A program made the position numbers and the translations under genes. Below, piece after piece: positions 41,905 through 50,653 of a stretch of DNA of 64,000 nucleotides. The DNA lies in the NCBI RefSeq assembly GCF_003583985.1, contig NZ_QXML01000009.1:1-64000 (forward strand). Direction: 5' to 3'. The number at the start of each line of letters is the position of its first letter. The first letter of the stretch is position 1. The DNA comes from Algoriphagus lacus (GTDB taxonomy: Bacteria > Bacteroidota > Bacteroidia > Cytophagales > Cyclobacteriaceae). A model generated the notes under the pieces. That model saw only the letters and a list, made by a program, of their open reading frames with translations. It searched no databases and was not told the DNA's origin.

Positions 41905-43133
41905 GCGTGGGTAAGTCCGTCCAGGGGATTATCCGATACAATGAAACCAAACGGAACCAGTCAATGGCTGAGTTGATCGGATTTCAGGGGTTTTCCAAGG
42001 GTGCTGAATGGTTATCATCAAATCAGCTGGCCAAACGATTTGAATGCCTGACTGCTCTGAATCGCCGGACCAAAACAAATGCCATACACATCTCCCTCAA
42101 CTTTGCTCCCAGTGAGAAACTTTCATCGGAGCTGCTTAATGTCATCAGTAAGACTTACCTGGAAAAGATTGGATTTGGGGACCAGCCCTTTTTGATTTAC
42201 CAGCACCATGACGCAGGCCATCCTCATGTGCATTTGGTGACAGTGAATATTGACCGGCAGGGTAAACGGATCGAAACCCATAATCTGGGTAAGAATCAAT
42301 CCGAGCTGGCCAGAAAGGCGATAGAGATGGAATTCGGATTGATCCCTGCCGAAAAGCAAAATAGGATTGGCCCCAGCCTTCCGGAATTGGGGAGACTGGT
42401 CTATGGGAAGGAAACCTCCAAGTCCAGCATCAGCACAGTCCTCAACCATGTTTGGAATAATTACACCTTTTCATCTCTTGGTGAGTACAATGCCATTCTT
42501 TCAGGATTTGGATTGATGGCCTACCGGGGTGAAAAGGATTCTCAGCGTTACCAACGAGGGGGGGTGGTTTATCATTTATTGGATGAAAAGGGGAGGAGGA
42601 AAGGCGTTCCCATTAAGGCCAGCAGTTTTCACCTAAATCCCACACTGAAAAAGCTCGGGAGTAGGTTTTTAAGGGATCAGGGTAAGAAAAAAGAGCTCCT
42701 CGGGAAAGTAAAAGCCAGGGTTTCGGAGATCCTTCAGAAGAGCAAATCTTTGGATCAATTTTCAGAAAACCTGAGGAAGAATGGAATTCAACTGGTTCTA
42801 AACCATACTCAAGAGGGGAGAATGTTCGGAGCTACTTATGTGGATCATCTTCATCGAATTGGGATTAAAGGGTCGGATTTGGGAAAGGAATATGGAGCGC
42901 ATGGTTTGGCTGAACAATTTGGGCTGATAGCTGCTGGAGCAAAGGCAAAAAAGGAATTGCCTTTGGGCAAAGAGGGCGGGAAGGGTGAATCTTTAATTGG
43001 GGAAAATTTCATTCAGGAAACCGAACCTGATGTAGATTATTTGCTTCGGTTTTCAGATTCATCCTACCAGGGTCCTATTCCCGGAAACAGGAGGCGGAAA
43101 AAAAAGAAAAAGGATCAACCAAGAGAATCATGA
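41889..43133 (+). CDS. Relaxase (mobilization protein, MOBP-type)
   Basis: 414 residues. The N-terminal half is the relaxase domain: an early IIRYNETK segment, NAIHISLNFAPSEKL, and the metal-binding motif QHHDAGHPHVHLVTVNI with its three histidines. The catalytic tyrosine is probably Tyr17 in GIIRYNE. The C-terminal half is basic and lower in conservation, ending in a run of lysines and arginines that may contact DNA. It would nick oriT and pilot the strand. It overlaps the next gene by 4 bp (ATGA). Confidence 0.9.
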   Translation: MVVRISVGKSVQGIIRYNETKRNQSMAELIGFQGFSKGAEWLSSNQLAKRFECLTALNRRTKTNAIHISLNFAPSEKLSSELLNVISKTYLEKIGFGDQPFLIYQHHDAGHPHVHLVTVNIDRQGKRIETHNLGKNQSELARKAIEMEFGLIPAEKQNRIGPSLPELGRLVYGKETSKSSISTVLNHVWNNYTFSSLGEYNAILSGFGLMAYRGEKDSQRYQRGGVVYHLLDEKGRRKGVPIKASSFHLNPTLKKLGSRFLRDQGKKKELLGKVKARVSEILQKSKSLDQFSENLRKNGIQLVLNHTQEGRMFGATYVDHLHRIGIKGSDLGKEYGAHGLAEQFGLIAAGAKAKKELPLGKEGGKGESLIGENFIQETEPDVDYLLRFSDSSYQGPIPGNRRRKKKKKDQPRES

Positions 43134-45097
43134 ACACCGGTGAGAATCAGGAGGGCCTGAAAAAGATTCTGGATTTTACCCGACTGGGATCCTTGGTGTT
43201 ATTGGGAATCCATTCCTATGTGATTGGCTATTCCCAATTAAACGCATGGGGTTGGACGCACGAATGGATTGACTTTTTACTGGCTCAGATCGGAAAATCC
43301 GGGCTGTTTCAGGGAACTGACCGGATCCGAATTCTGGCGTTGGGCCTGCTCTGGATTTCATTGCTGGGAGCAAAAGGAAGAAAAGACCCTGACTTAAATT
43401 GGAAGAGACTGGTGATTTGGTTTCTGTTGTGGAATTCGGTTTTTGTTTTTGCCGAATGGACGGTTCGGATGATGGACTGGGGAAAAGAAATTTACCTGAC
43501 AGGCCTTTGGCTTTCCTGGATAGGTGTGTTGACCATGGGAGGGAAGCTCAGCAGAGTAATCCGGGAGGGGTTTTCAGCCGAAGTATTTAATCACCTGAAT
43601 GAAACTTTTCCCCAAGAACAAAGGCTCTTGGAAAATGAGTATTCGGTCAATCTTCCCACCCGATTCAGGGTGCAAAAGAAAGTGTTTTCGGGTTGGCTGA
43701 ATATCATCAATCCTTTTAGGGCTACACTGGTGGTGGGAACTCCAGGGGCAGGTAAATCTTATTTTGTCATCCGGCACATCATTACCCAGCACCTCAGCAA
43801 GGGATTCTCGATGTTTGTCTATGACTTCAAATACGATGACTTGTCCAGAATCGCTTACAATAATCTGATCAAAAACCGGGCATCGTATTCCATTTTCCCC
43901 AAGTTCTACACCATCAATTTTGATCAATTGGAAACCAGTCATCGCTGCAATCCTCTGGAGCCAAGCACCATGACGGATATTACCGATGCTTCGGAATCCT
44001 CCAGAACCATCATGTTGGGGCTGAACCGGGAATGGATCAAAAAGCAGGGAGATTTCTTTGTGGAGTCACCGATCAATTTTGTTACGGCAGTCATCTGGTT
44101 TTTGAAGAAATACCGGAACGGGAAGTTCTGCACGCTTCCACATGTGATCGAACTGATGCAGGTGGAATATCCCAAACTGTTTTCCGTCCTAAGGACTGAA
44201 CCAGAGATCGAAGTCTTAATCAATCCTTTCGTTTCTGCCTTCCTTCACGGTGCGGCCGAACAGCTGGAGGGACAGATTGCCAGTGCCAAGATCACCATGG
44301 CCCGGTTGGCTTCTCCACAACTTTACTATGTACTCAGTCAAAGTGAGTTTACCCTGGACCTGAATAATCCTGCTGAACCCAAAGTCATCTGCATGGGAAA
44401 CAATCCCCAAAAGCAACAGGTCTACGGGGCTGTGCTTTCCCTGTATATTTCACGGATCACCAAACTGGTCAACCGAAAAAACTGCCTGAAGTCCAGCTTG
44501 ATCTTTGATGAGTTTCCCACCATCTATTTCAATGGGATTGATTCCCTGATTGCCACTGCGCGATCCAATAGGGTGGCAACTACCTTGGGTGTTCAGGATT
44601 ACAGCCAGCTGAAAAAGGATTATGGCAGGGAGCAGGCGGAAGTGATTATGAATACGGTAGGAAATATTATTTCAGGCCAGGTATTGGGGGATACGGCTAA
44701 GCAGATTTCTGACCGTATCGGAAAGATCAATCAGGCCAAACGAAGTCTGTCCATCAATTCGGGGGATACTTCCATCAGTCATTCTACCCAACTGGACCTG
44801 GCAGTTCCTCCCTCGACCATCTCTCAGCTTTCCTCAGGGCAGTTTGTTGGAATAGTTGCGGATGATCCTGCCCAAAAGATCGAACTCAAGGCCTTCCATG
44901 CGGAGATCCAAAATGATCATAAGTCTTTGGCTTTGGAAGAGAAAGGCTATCAGCCCATCCCTCAGGTCAGAAAGCTGAATGGGGAAGAAGTGCTGGAAAA
45001 CTATCGAATAATCAAGTCTGAAGTGCAGAAGTTGATTGAGGAGGAGTTGGAACGGATGATGGATACCCCGGGATTGACGGGGATGATAATCAAGTGA
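43130..45097 (+). CDS. TraG/VirD4-like type IV coupling protein
   Basis: 655 residues. About four N-terminal hydrophobic segments (residues 15-140) precede a cytoplasmic ATPase: Walker A VVGTPGAGKSYFVIRHI (about 200-216), Walker B SLIFDEFPTIYF, and the motif NRVATTLGVQDYSQL. It carries the relaxase-DNA complex to a conjugation channel, which must be supplied by another element since no channel genes are here. An encoded coupling protein suggests selective use of a helper's secretion system. Confidence 0.9.
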   Translation: MNTGENQEGLKKILDFTRLGSLVLLGIHSYVIGYSQLNAWGWTHEWIDFLLAQIGKSGLFQGTDRIRILALGLLWISLLGAKGRKDPDLNWKRLVIWFLLWNSVFVFAEWTVRMMDWGKEIYLTGLWLSWIGVLTMGGKLSRVIREGFSAEVFNHLNETFPQEQRLLENEYSVNLPTRFRVQKKVFSGWLNIINPFRATLVVGTPGAGKSYFVIRHIITQHLSKGFSMFVYDFKYDDLSRIAYNNLIKNRASYSIFPKFYTINFDQLETSHRCNPLEPSTMTDITDASESSRTIMLGLNREWIKKQGDFFVESPINFVTAVIWFLKKYRNGKFCTLPHVIELMQVEYPKLFSVLRTEPEIEVLINPFVSAFLHGAAEQLEGQIASAKITMARLASPQLYYVLSQSEFTLDLNNPAEPKVICMGNNPQKQQVYGAVLSLYISRITKLVNRKNCLKSSLIFDEFPTIYFNGIDSLIATARSNRVATTLGVQDYSQLKKDYGREQAEVIMNTVGNIISGQVLGDTAKQISDRIGKINQAKRSLSINSGDTSISHSTQLDLAVPPSTISQLSSGQFVGIVADDPAQKIELKAFHAEIQNDHKSLALEEKGYQPIPQVRKLNGEEVLENYRIIKSEVQKLIEEELERMMDTPGLTGMIIK

Positions 45098-45379
45098 ATG
45101 TTTCTTTGTTCTCAACAAGGACTTACATACTTGTTGGATGAGTGATGTAATTCATAAATAATTTTCGCGCTACTTGATTTTTTTATTACCATTTTTTAAA
45201 GTAAATGAGTATCTACAATATACCTTAAATAGGGTGATTTTTATTCTAATTTTATTTTTAATAGGGAGTTGTTTTCTAGTAATATTGAAGCTTGAGTTAA
45301 TTGAAGTAGGTAAAATAAGGATGCAACTTTTTTCTGAGCTAAAGCATCCTCCTCTTTGTAAACTTAATCTAAATCACAA

Positions 45380-46147
45380 ATGAAAAACTATGATTACTCT
45401 TTTGTGGAGCGATTAAAAATTGCTTCAATGATTCTTGGAATTTTTTTCCTTTTGGATCAATTTTCCAATGATTTTGTATCCTTTTTGTTTCCTGCAACGG
45501 AGGGGTATTTCAAGTGGGGGATAAGAATGCTTTTGGAAGTTTCTGTGGTGCTTTTATCCGTTTGTTTAATTTTCAGGGAAAATTTCAAAGGGGGACTTGA
45601 AAGGCTTACGCTTAATAAGTCTCTGGTCAAAGCTTTCCTTTTTGGAATGATCGTAACCTTACCGACTGCAATAACCTATGCTTTTGGAAGCGGATTCCAG
45701 TTTAGTTGGAAACCAGAGGTCATCCTGTTTTATACTGTCCTTTCGCCTTTTGCAGAAGAAGTTCTTTATCGGGGTTTGGCGTTCTGGTTAATATATAGGT
45801 ATCTAAATGTTGGGTTTTGGTGGGCTGCTATACTGCCTTCCCTGGTTTTTGGAATTGGCCACTTTTATCAGGCATCTGATTTTTCCGAACAGATTGGAGT
45901 TGTTGCCTTGACAGCATTTGGGGGATTATGGTTTAGTTGGATTTTTTCAAAATGGAAAAATATCTGGTTTCCAATATTTCTGCATATCCTATTGAACTTT
46001 TGGTTTGAATTGTTTGAGGTAGGGGTGACTGCCTTGGGAGACACAACTTCAATTATTGCCAGACTATTTACCCTCGGATTTTCTATTTGGTTAACTCTGA
46101 AAAAAGATAAGTTTGAATTCCTCCGGTTCTTAAATAATCAACAGTAA
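45380..46147 (+). CDS. CPBP family intramembrane metalloprotease
   Basis: 255 residues with about seven hydrophobic segments. The catalytic motifs of CAAX/bacteriocin-processing (ABI) proteases are complete: EEVLYRG (from FAEEVLYRGLAFW), the second-motif histidine in FGIGHFYQ, and a final HILLNFWFE. Such enzymes process or protect membrane proteins and are sometimes linked to bacteriocin immunity. It stands about 280 bp right of the coupling protein gene and could be cargo of the mobilizable element. Confidence 0.87.
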   Translation: MKNYDYSFVERLKIASMILGIFFLLDQFSNDFVSFLFPATEGYFKWGIRMLLEVSVVLLSVCLIFRENFKGGLERLTLNKSLVKAFLFGMIVTLPTAITYAFGSGFQFSWKPEVILFYTVLSPFAEEVLYRGLAFWLIYRYLNVGFWWAAILPSLVFGIGHFYQASDFSEQIGVVALTAFGGLWFSWIFSKWKNIWFPIFLHILLNFWFELFEVGVTALGDTTSIIARLFTLGFSIWLTLKKDKFEFLRFLNNQQ

Positions 46148-46252
46148 AAAAGGAGGTTAAAATTTGGTGAGCATTCTGAATAAATTCTGTGTTGAATATC
46201 GACTTTGAGAACGTAAAATTTGAAATGCGTCCAAATTATTATCGTGAAATTC

Positions 46253-46266
46253 CACCCCTTTTGGGG
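46253..46266. promoter_or_regulatory. ACCCC-TTTT-GGGGT hairpin element
   Basis: A perfect 5-bp inverted repeat around four T, in the gap before the FAD monooxygenase remnant. It belongs to the same loose family as 38200, 38472 and 47058. Confidence 0.3.
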
Positions 46267-46436
46267 TATGAATTAAGGCAAGAATTGTTAGAATTTTGAT
46301 CTGTGATTGAGTGGGGACTTAAAAATCTCCGGCATTTCAATTTGCTTAAAAAGTGTAAGTAACCATTAACAAGAAAAGTCGAATTACAGATCTATGGTTT
46401 TCTACTGATTAGGAAAAAGCGGGTGGAAAGAAAAAT

Positions 46437-46905
46437 TTGAATACACTAAAATCAGATTTACTTGGAGTTTGTCGGGATTTTCCTGATTTGGTTAAGGAAA
46501 TAATCAGGAAGGTGGATTCTGGGAACATCATAAGAACTGATTTGTTTGACTTCAAGCCTTTACTGACATGGATTGATCGAAGGATTGCCTTGGTGGGTGA
46601 TGCCGCTCATGCGCTCCCCCAGCCTAGGCCAGGGAGCTTGTCAAGCCATTGAGGATGCTTGGGGCATCGCCCAAAAGCTTGACTCCAATTTCTCTATTGA
46701 AGATTATTTAGCAGCTTTTTAATCACAAAGGAAATCTAAAGCAGATTTTATCACTGAAACTTTCTGGAAATTTGCACAAATGACAAATACTTCGGGAGGA
46801 TTGAAGTCCTTAATGAAAACATTGATCCGATTAACTCCTGATTCTGTAAATCAAAAACAGTTAGACCGGATATACCCATTAAATTATCAAGAAAGTAATT
46901 CATGA
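46437..46905 (+). pseudogene. C-terminal remnant of an FAD-dependent monooxygenase
   Basis: The first frame reads to WIDRRIALVGDAAHALP, the FAD-binding GD motif of aromatic-hydroxylase-type monooxygenases. It then shifts frame at a run of five C (46616-46620); the next frame continues as SLGQGACQAIEDAWGIAQKL, meets an in-frame TAA near 46720, and runs on as QRKSKADFITETFWKFAQ to a final stop at 46905. The N-terminal Rossmann half is missing. At least three lesions make this a decayed gene. Confidence 0.8.
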
Positions 46906-46944
46906 TTTAAGGTTTTATAGTTGGACAGGTTTAAAGTGAGTTTG

Positions 46945-46976
46945 AAAACAGGGGTTCAAGTGAATCCCTGTTTTTT
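46945..46976 (+). terminator. Rho-independent terminator
   Basis: AAAACAGGG (46945-46953) pairs with CCCTGTTTT (46966-46974), followed by further T residues. It lies 40 bp after the monooxygenase remnant and probably belonged to that gene. Confidence 0.8.
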
Positions 46977-47057
46977 GTTTAATGCATTTATGCTGCCTCA
47001 AACCAATTCCTTAATGCGATTATATACCTCATCACTCCAAGGCCTGCTAATTTCAAA

Positions 47058-47075
47058 TCCCTCATTTTGGGGTAT
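47058..47075. promoter_or_regulatory. CCTCATTTTGGGGTA element upstream of a lipoprotein gene
   Basis: An imperfect CCC/GGG inverted repeat centred on ATTTT, about 60 bp before the GTG start at 47130. It resembles 38472-38486, which lies a similar distance before the 38533 gene. Confidence 0.3.
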
Positions 47076-47129
47076 TTCCGAATCACTTACCAGCCATTTC
47101 CTTTGCAGTTGAATTAAACCAACTGAAAA

Positions 47130-47648
47130 GTGAAAAAAAGTACATTAGTAATTCTTAGTTTTTTGTCATTTCTGGGAATTCTTTCCTGCCAAACAGAGGA
47201 TCAAGATCCAATCGGTAATGATGATGACCTGTTGACAGGCGAGTATCACGTAAAAGCAAAAATTGATGGTGTGTCGAAAAATTTTCCGTTTACTTTTTGC
47301 GGAAATTTCGAGAATGAAGGTGTTTTCAGTCTATTAGTAGGTGGGGCTAGTCGGGAAGGTGAAAATCCGGAGCCCGTAATCACTATAGTATTAGAAAAAT
47401 CCGGTCGAATTACTTCAGGGGATTACTCGGTAAATTCATCAGAGCTCTCAGCCGAATATAACCTAGGGGAAGGTAAGGAAAGCTATTATGCGAGTAGTGT
47501 ATTAACTCCGAAAGACTTTTCAATGCAAATCACAGCCATTAACAATGAGAAAGTAAGGGGGACATTTAAAGGGACATTCAAAAATAACCAGGGTCAGACA
47601 ATGTCTATTACTGAAGGCACATTTTTTCTGCCTATTACACTTCGGTAA
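47130..47648 (+). CDS. Lipoprotein of unknown function
   Basis: 172 residues starting at GTG 47130. A lipoprotein signal with lipobox GILSC is followed by an acidic linker (QTEDQDPIGNDDD) and a beta-rich domain of the kind common in Bacteroidota lipoproteins with calycin-like folds (GEYHVKAKIDGVSKNFPFTF, VRGTFKGTFKN, ITEGTFFLPI). The acidic residues after the Cys (QTEDQD) could act as a surface export signal. No function is assigned. Confidence 0.75.
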   Translation: MKKSTLVILSFLSFLGILSCQTEDQDPIGNDDDLLTGEYHVKAKIDGVSKNFPFTFCGNFENEGVFSLLVGGASREGENPEPVITIVLEKSGRITSGDYSVNSSELSAEYNLGEGKESYYASSVLTPKDFSMQITAINNEKVRGTFKGTFKNNQGQTMSITEGTFFLPITLR

Positions 47649-47677
47649 AATAGAATTCAAATCAAAGAAAATAAAAA

Positions 47678-47836
47678 GGTCATTATTTTATAAATACCGA
47701 TCTAGAAATTGAACAGCGAGTTACTTTTTATGCGCTTGGATTTGCAGAGGAAATAATATTGGATAAACTGAATCCTAACTGGAGAGAATTGTACTTCAAG
47801 GAGAAGTTTTATCTAGAGAATTACTTGGATAAATAA
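47678..47836 (+). pseudogene. C-terminal fragment of a putative peptidase-like gene
   Basis: An open stretch of 52 codons without a start, ending TAA at 47834-47836, reads GHYFINTDLEIEQRV, then ALGFAEEIILDKLNPNWREL and FKEKFYLENYLDK. The pattern of Gly-x-Ala-x-x-x-x-Leu-Asp plus NPNW-x-x-x-YF looks like the last part of predicted gluzincin-type peptidases, but this is tentative. The upstream part is absent, so it is a relic. Confidence 0.45.
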
Positions 47837-47880
47837 GCGCATAGTATAGGTTATTGTCGAATAGTAAAGTCCCTAATGAA

Positions 47881-48813
47881 ATGTTAAAGAATAAAGTCCT
47901 TGTCGCATTTATTTTCTTTTCTTTTATCCCCTTTTTTTCAAATGCTCAGGATAGGAGATATGAGGAATGGTATTTTTTCACAAAAGATACCACTAGAATT
48001 TTTGTAAAGGAGATGAAGTCTCAAAGCAAAGATACCGTGATTGTAGTTCATGGAGGATTCGGAGCCAATCATGATTACATGCTAGATGCTATTCAAGGCC
48101 TTGAAAACAAATTTCACTTTATTCTATACGACCAAAGAGGTTCCTTGATGTCGCCGGCTCCACTGGATAAACTCACCTTTCAAAGCAATGTGTCTGATTT
48201 GTTTGAATTGGTTTCTGAGCTTAAAATCAAGAAAGTTAAATTGTTATGTCATTCCATGGGGACTTTGGTTGGAATGGAGTTTGCCAGATTATATCCTGAA
48301 TTGGTTTCTAACTTGGTCTTAACTGGGACAATCCTCCCGAAAGCTCAAAGCTCTACCGATATTTTTTCCGAGCAAATGGGGAAGAATCTTGAATTTCTTG
48401 CAAACAGGGAAGAAGTTAAGAAGGAAAAAAGCTATTACCTAGCGCATAAGTCTCAACTCACTGCAAAGGAAAAAACTGAATTTTGGAGAATTTCCTTTGC
48501 TGAAGCTAATATTTATGACATTTCCAAATGGAGGTTACTTAAAGGAGGGCAAGCCTATTATAACCAGGATGCTTCGGTCATGGCTGAATCTGTAAACTGG
48601 AATTATGATTATAGGAGTACCTTGAATTCACTGAAAGCGACAGTTATCCAAGGGCAATATGATTTTTTGGATTTTAATTCTTCCAGCCTTAAGGAGCTGC
48701 TGAAAGAGTTTCAACTTGTTGAGCTAAAAATGATTCCGGATGCAGGACATAATTCTTGGATTGATGAGCCGTTGTTATTTCGGGAATATCTTGTCCATGG
48801 CTTGACCAAGTGA
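47881..48813 (+). CDS. Secreted alpha/beta hydrolase (prolyl-aminopeptidase-like)
   Basis: 310 residues from ATG 47881; the frame starts nine codons earlier at a TTG, but this ATG gives the better signal peptide (ending FFSNAQ). The alpha/beta hydrolase motifs are present: oxyanion HGGFGANHDYM, FILYDQRGSLMSP, nucleophile elbow CHSMGTLVG, and the late His in PDAGHNSW. A possible acid is Asp in GQYDFLD. It resembles proline iminopeptidases. Periplasmic location expected; substrate unknown. Confidence 0.85.
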   Translation: MLKNKVLVAFIFFSFIPFFSNAQDRRYEEWYFFTKDTTRIFVKEMKSQSKDTVIVVHGGFGANHDYMLDAIQGLENKFHFILYDQRGSLMSPAPLDKLTFQSNVSDLFELVSELKIKKVKLLCHSMGTLVGMEFARLYPELVSNLVLTGTILPKAQSSTDIFSEQMGKNLEFLANREEVKKEKSYYLAHKSQLTAKEKTEFWRISFAEANIYDISKWRLLKGGQAYYNQDASVMAESVNWNYDYRSTLNSLKATVIQGQYDFLDFNSSSLKELLKEFQLVELKMIPDAGHNSWIDEPLLFREYLVHGLTK

Positions 48814-48876
48814 AATCTTGCATTTTAAAAATGTCTCAATTCAAGGAGTGATCTCCCTCTTATTAATTAACTCCTA

Positions 48877-49271
48877 ATGAAACAGTCTATTGACCTGCTG
48901 TTGGAGGATTACGACGAGGCTATCCGGTCTTTTACTCAGATTCTGGATTTCAAACTACTCCAGAATATCCATAAGCCTGAGCAAAATGAACGATGGGTTA
49001 CTGTTTCTCCTCAAAATTAGAACGGGACATTCTTGTTACTGGCAAGAATTTCGATGCACGGTGAAGATTTCTTTATCGGAAATCAGTCAGGCGGAAGGGT
49101 GTTTATTTTTCTCAGACTAATGAATTTTGGAGATACTTTCAGAGTTTTATCGCTAAGGGCGTGGAATTTGCGATGGAACCCATAAAGGCCGATTATGGGA
49201 TTTTATCTGTGTTTAAGGGTCTTTATGGGAGTCTTTGGGACTCGATAGGATATAGAAATTCGGAACTTTAA
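48877..49271 (+). pseudogene. Frameshifted VOC (glyoxalase-like) family gene
   Basis: The ATG at 48877 reads MKQSIDLLLEDYDEAIRSF, TQILDFKLLQNIHKPEQ and WVTVSPQN, then stops at 49018. The family's second half continues in another frame: GNQSGGRVFIFL, EFWRYFQSFIAKGVEFAMEP, YGILSVFKGLYGSLWDSI, ending at 49271. Between these, the metal-binding part of the middle is scrambled. A complete protein would have about 130 residues. The gene is broken by at least one frameshift and a stop. Confidence 0.8.
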
Positions 49272-49301
49272 AATACAGCTTGTGCAAGGGCCTGGCAAAA
49301 A

Positions 49302-50456
49302 ATGCTCTTTCTAGAAATGGTTGAATATATTTTACAGTCAGGTATAATTATTTCTATTTTTCTTTGTTTGCTATTGGTCAAAAAGAAAGAGAAATCTACA
49401 GCTGAAATTATTCTATTGTTTTGGATTTTTGCATCAGGTTACATTACTTTTTCGTATCTGTTGGTTTACAATGGTAACTACTTAAACTATCCTACCCTTA
49501 CGGTACTTGGTTTTGGAATCCCTTTGCTTTCGGGTCCGTTCATGTATCTCTATATAAAATACCAAACAAAGCCCTTGTACTTCAGCAAAATTGATTTGCT
49601 TCATTTCATCCCTTTTGTTCTCTCAAATTTGCTTTTTATTCAGTTCTATTTCTTATCGTTTGATTCAAAGATCGAATTTTTGAAGGGACAGTCATCGGTG
49701 TTTGAAACTGAGAATTTTTTAAGATTTATAGCGACATGTGTTTCTGGAATTGTATATATATTAGTATGTTTTTTTTATCTTCATTCGTATAGGAAAAGAT
49801 TGAAGTTTGAGTTTTCATATTTAGATAGCATTAATTTCAATTGGATGCTTATGCTCAATATAGGTCTGTTATTAGTCTGGATCATTGTTATTTTTATTCC
49901 CGATGATAGAATCATATTTAGCTCATCCTCAATTTATTTAATTTGTTTGGGTTTTTTTGGCATCAGCCAGGCGCAGATTTTTACTGAGCGAGAATTGTTT
50001 TTTGTTCAAAGCAAGAGTGATCTTGCAGACAGTGACAATAAGGAGTATTTAACTGAGACCTTATTGGCAAAGGATGAGTCTTCAAATATTCAATATTTTG
50101 AGGAGATTTATAACAAGTCAATAGAGTTAATAAAGGTTGAAAAATTGTATTTAAATCCAGAGCTTAAAGTTTTGGATTTGGCTATTCTTTTAAATGTGCA
50201 TCCCAACTTGATGTCAAGAGCTATAAACCAAATTTCAGGTGCTAATTTTTATGACTTGATAAACAAGATGAGGGTTGAGGAATTCATTAGAAGAACTAGG
50301 ACAGAGGATTCTCAAAAGTATACAATAATGGCGATGGCATTTGATTCTGGCTTTAATTCAAAAGCGACCTTTTACAGGAATTTTAAAGCAATCGTGGGCA
50401 CCTTACCATCAGAGTTTTTGAAATCAAATCAGGGATCGAGAGAGTCCAATACCTGA
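49302..50456 (+). CDS. AraC family regulator with a multi-helix membrane domain
   Basis: 384 residues. The N-terminal 230 residues hold about seven transmembrane segments; the C-terminal 110 form an AraC DNA-binding domain with two helix-turn-helix units (LKVLDLAILLNVHPNLMSRA and YTIMAMAFDSGFNSKATFYR, then NFKAIVGTLPSEF). Such membrane-tethered AraC proteins in Bacteroidota sense an extracellular or membrane signal. ATG 49317 is an alternative start. The hydrolase and barrel genes at 50654-52319 follow in the same direction and may be its targets. Confidence 0.88.
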   Translation: MLFLEMVEYILQSGIIISIFLCLLLVKKKEKSTAEIILLFWIFASGYITFSYLLVYNGNYLNYPTLTVLGFGIPLLSGPFMYLYIKYQTKPLYFSKIDLLHFIPFVLSNLLFIQFYFLSFDSKIEFLKGQSSVFETENFLRFIATCVSGIVYILVCFFYLHSYRKRLKFEFSYLDSINFNWMLMLNIGLLLVWIIVIFIPDDRIIFSSSSIYLICLGFFGISQAQIFTERELFFVQSKSDLADSDNKEYLTETLLAKDESSNIQYFEEIYNKSIELIKVEKLYLNPELKVLDLAILLNVHPNLMSRAINQISGANFYDLINKMRVEEFIRRTRTEDSQKYTIMAMAFDSGFNSKATFYRNFKAIVGTLPSEFLKSNQGSRESNT

Positions 50457-50653
50457 GAATTTAACTTTTGATTCCATCGTTGATGATTTTTTCCGTATTC
50501 CCAGAATAGTTTGGGAAAGGAGTCTCAATTTTTCTAAATAATTGATATATAGGTGTTTAAGGATCTAATTGAAAGGTCCCATTCTCCGAACTTGAGACTC
50601 CCGGTTTATTTATCCTCGATAATTTTGCATCGAATTATTTAACTCTTCTATTT

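Larger units (their letters stand above)
40503..45097. mobile_element. Mobilization module of an integrated mobilizable element or remnant
   Basis: Contiguous HTH protein, small protein, hairpin-rich candidate oriT, MobC-like, relaxase and TraG/VirD4-like coupling protein genes, in the order seen in Bacteroidota mobilizable elements. No integrase, transposase, replication gene or mating-pair-formation genes were found within the window, so it would depend on a helper and its ends are not defined. The element could extend to either side; the CPBP gene at 45380 may be cargo. Confidence 0.75.

Noticed and set aside
45174..45383. 69-codon plus frame with a hydrophobic segment before the CPBP gene
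   Set aside because: Starts with TTG in a T-rich stretch and ends overlapping the CPBP start; hydrophobicity is explained by base composition.
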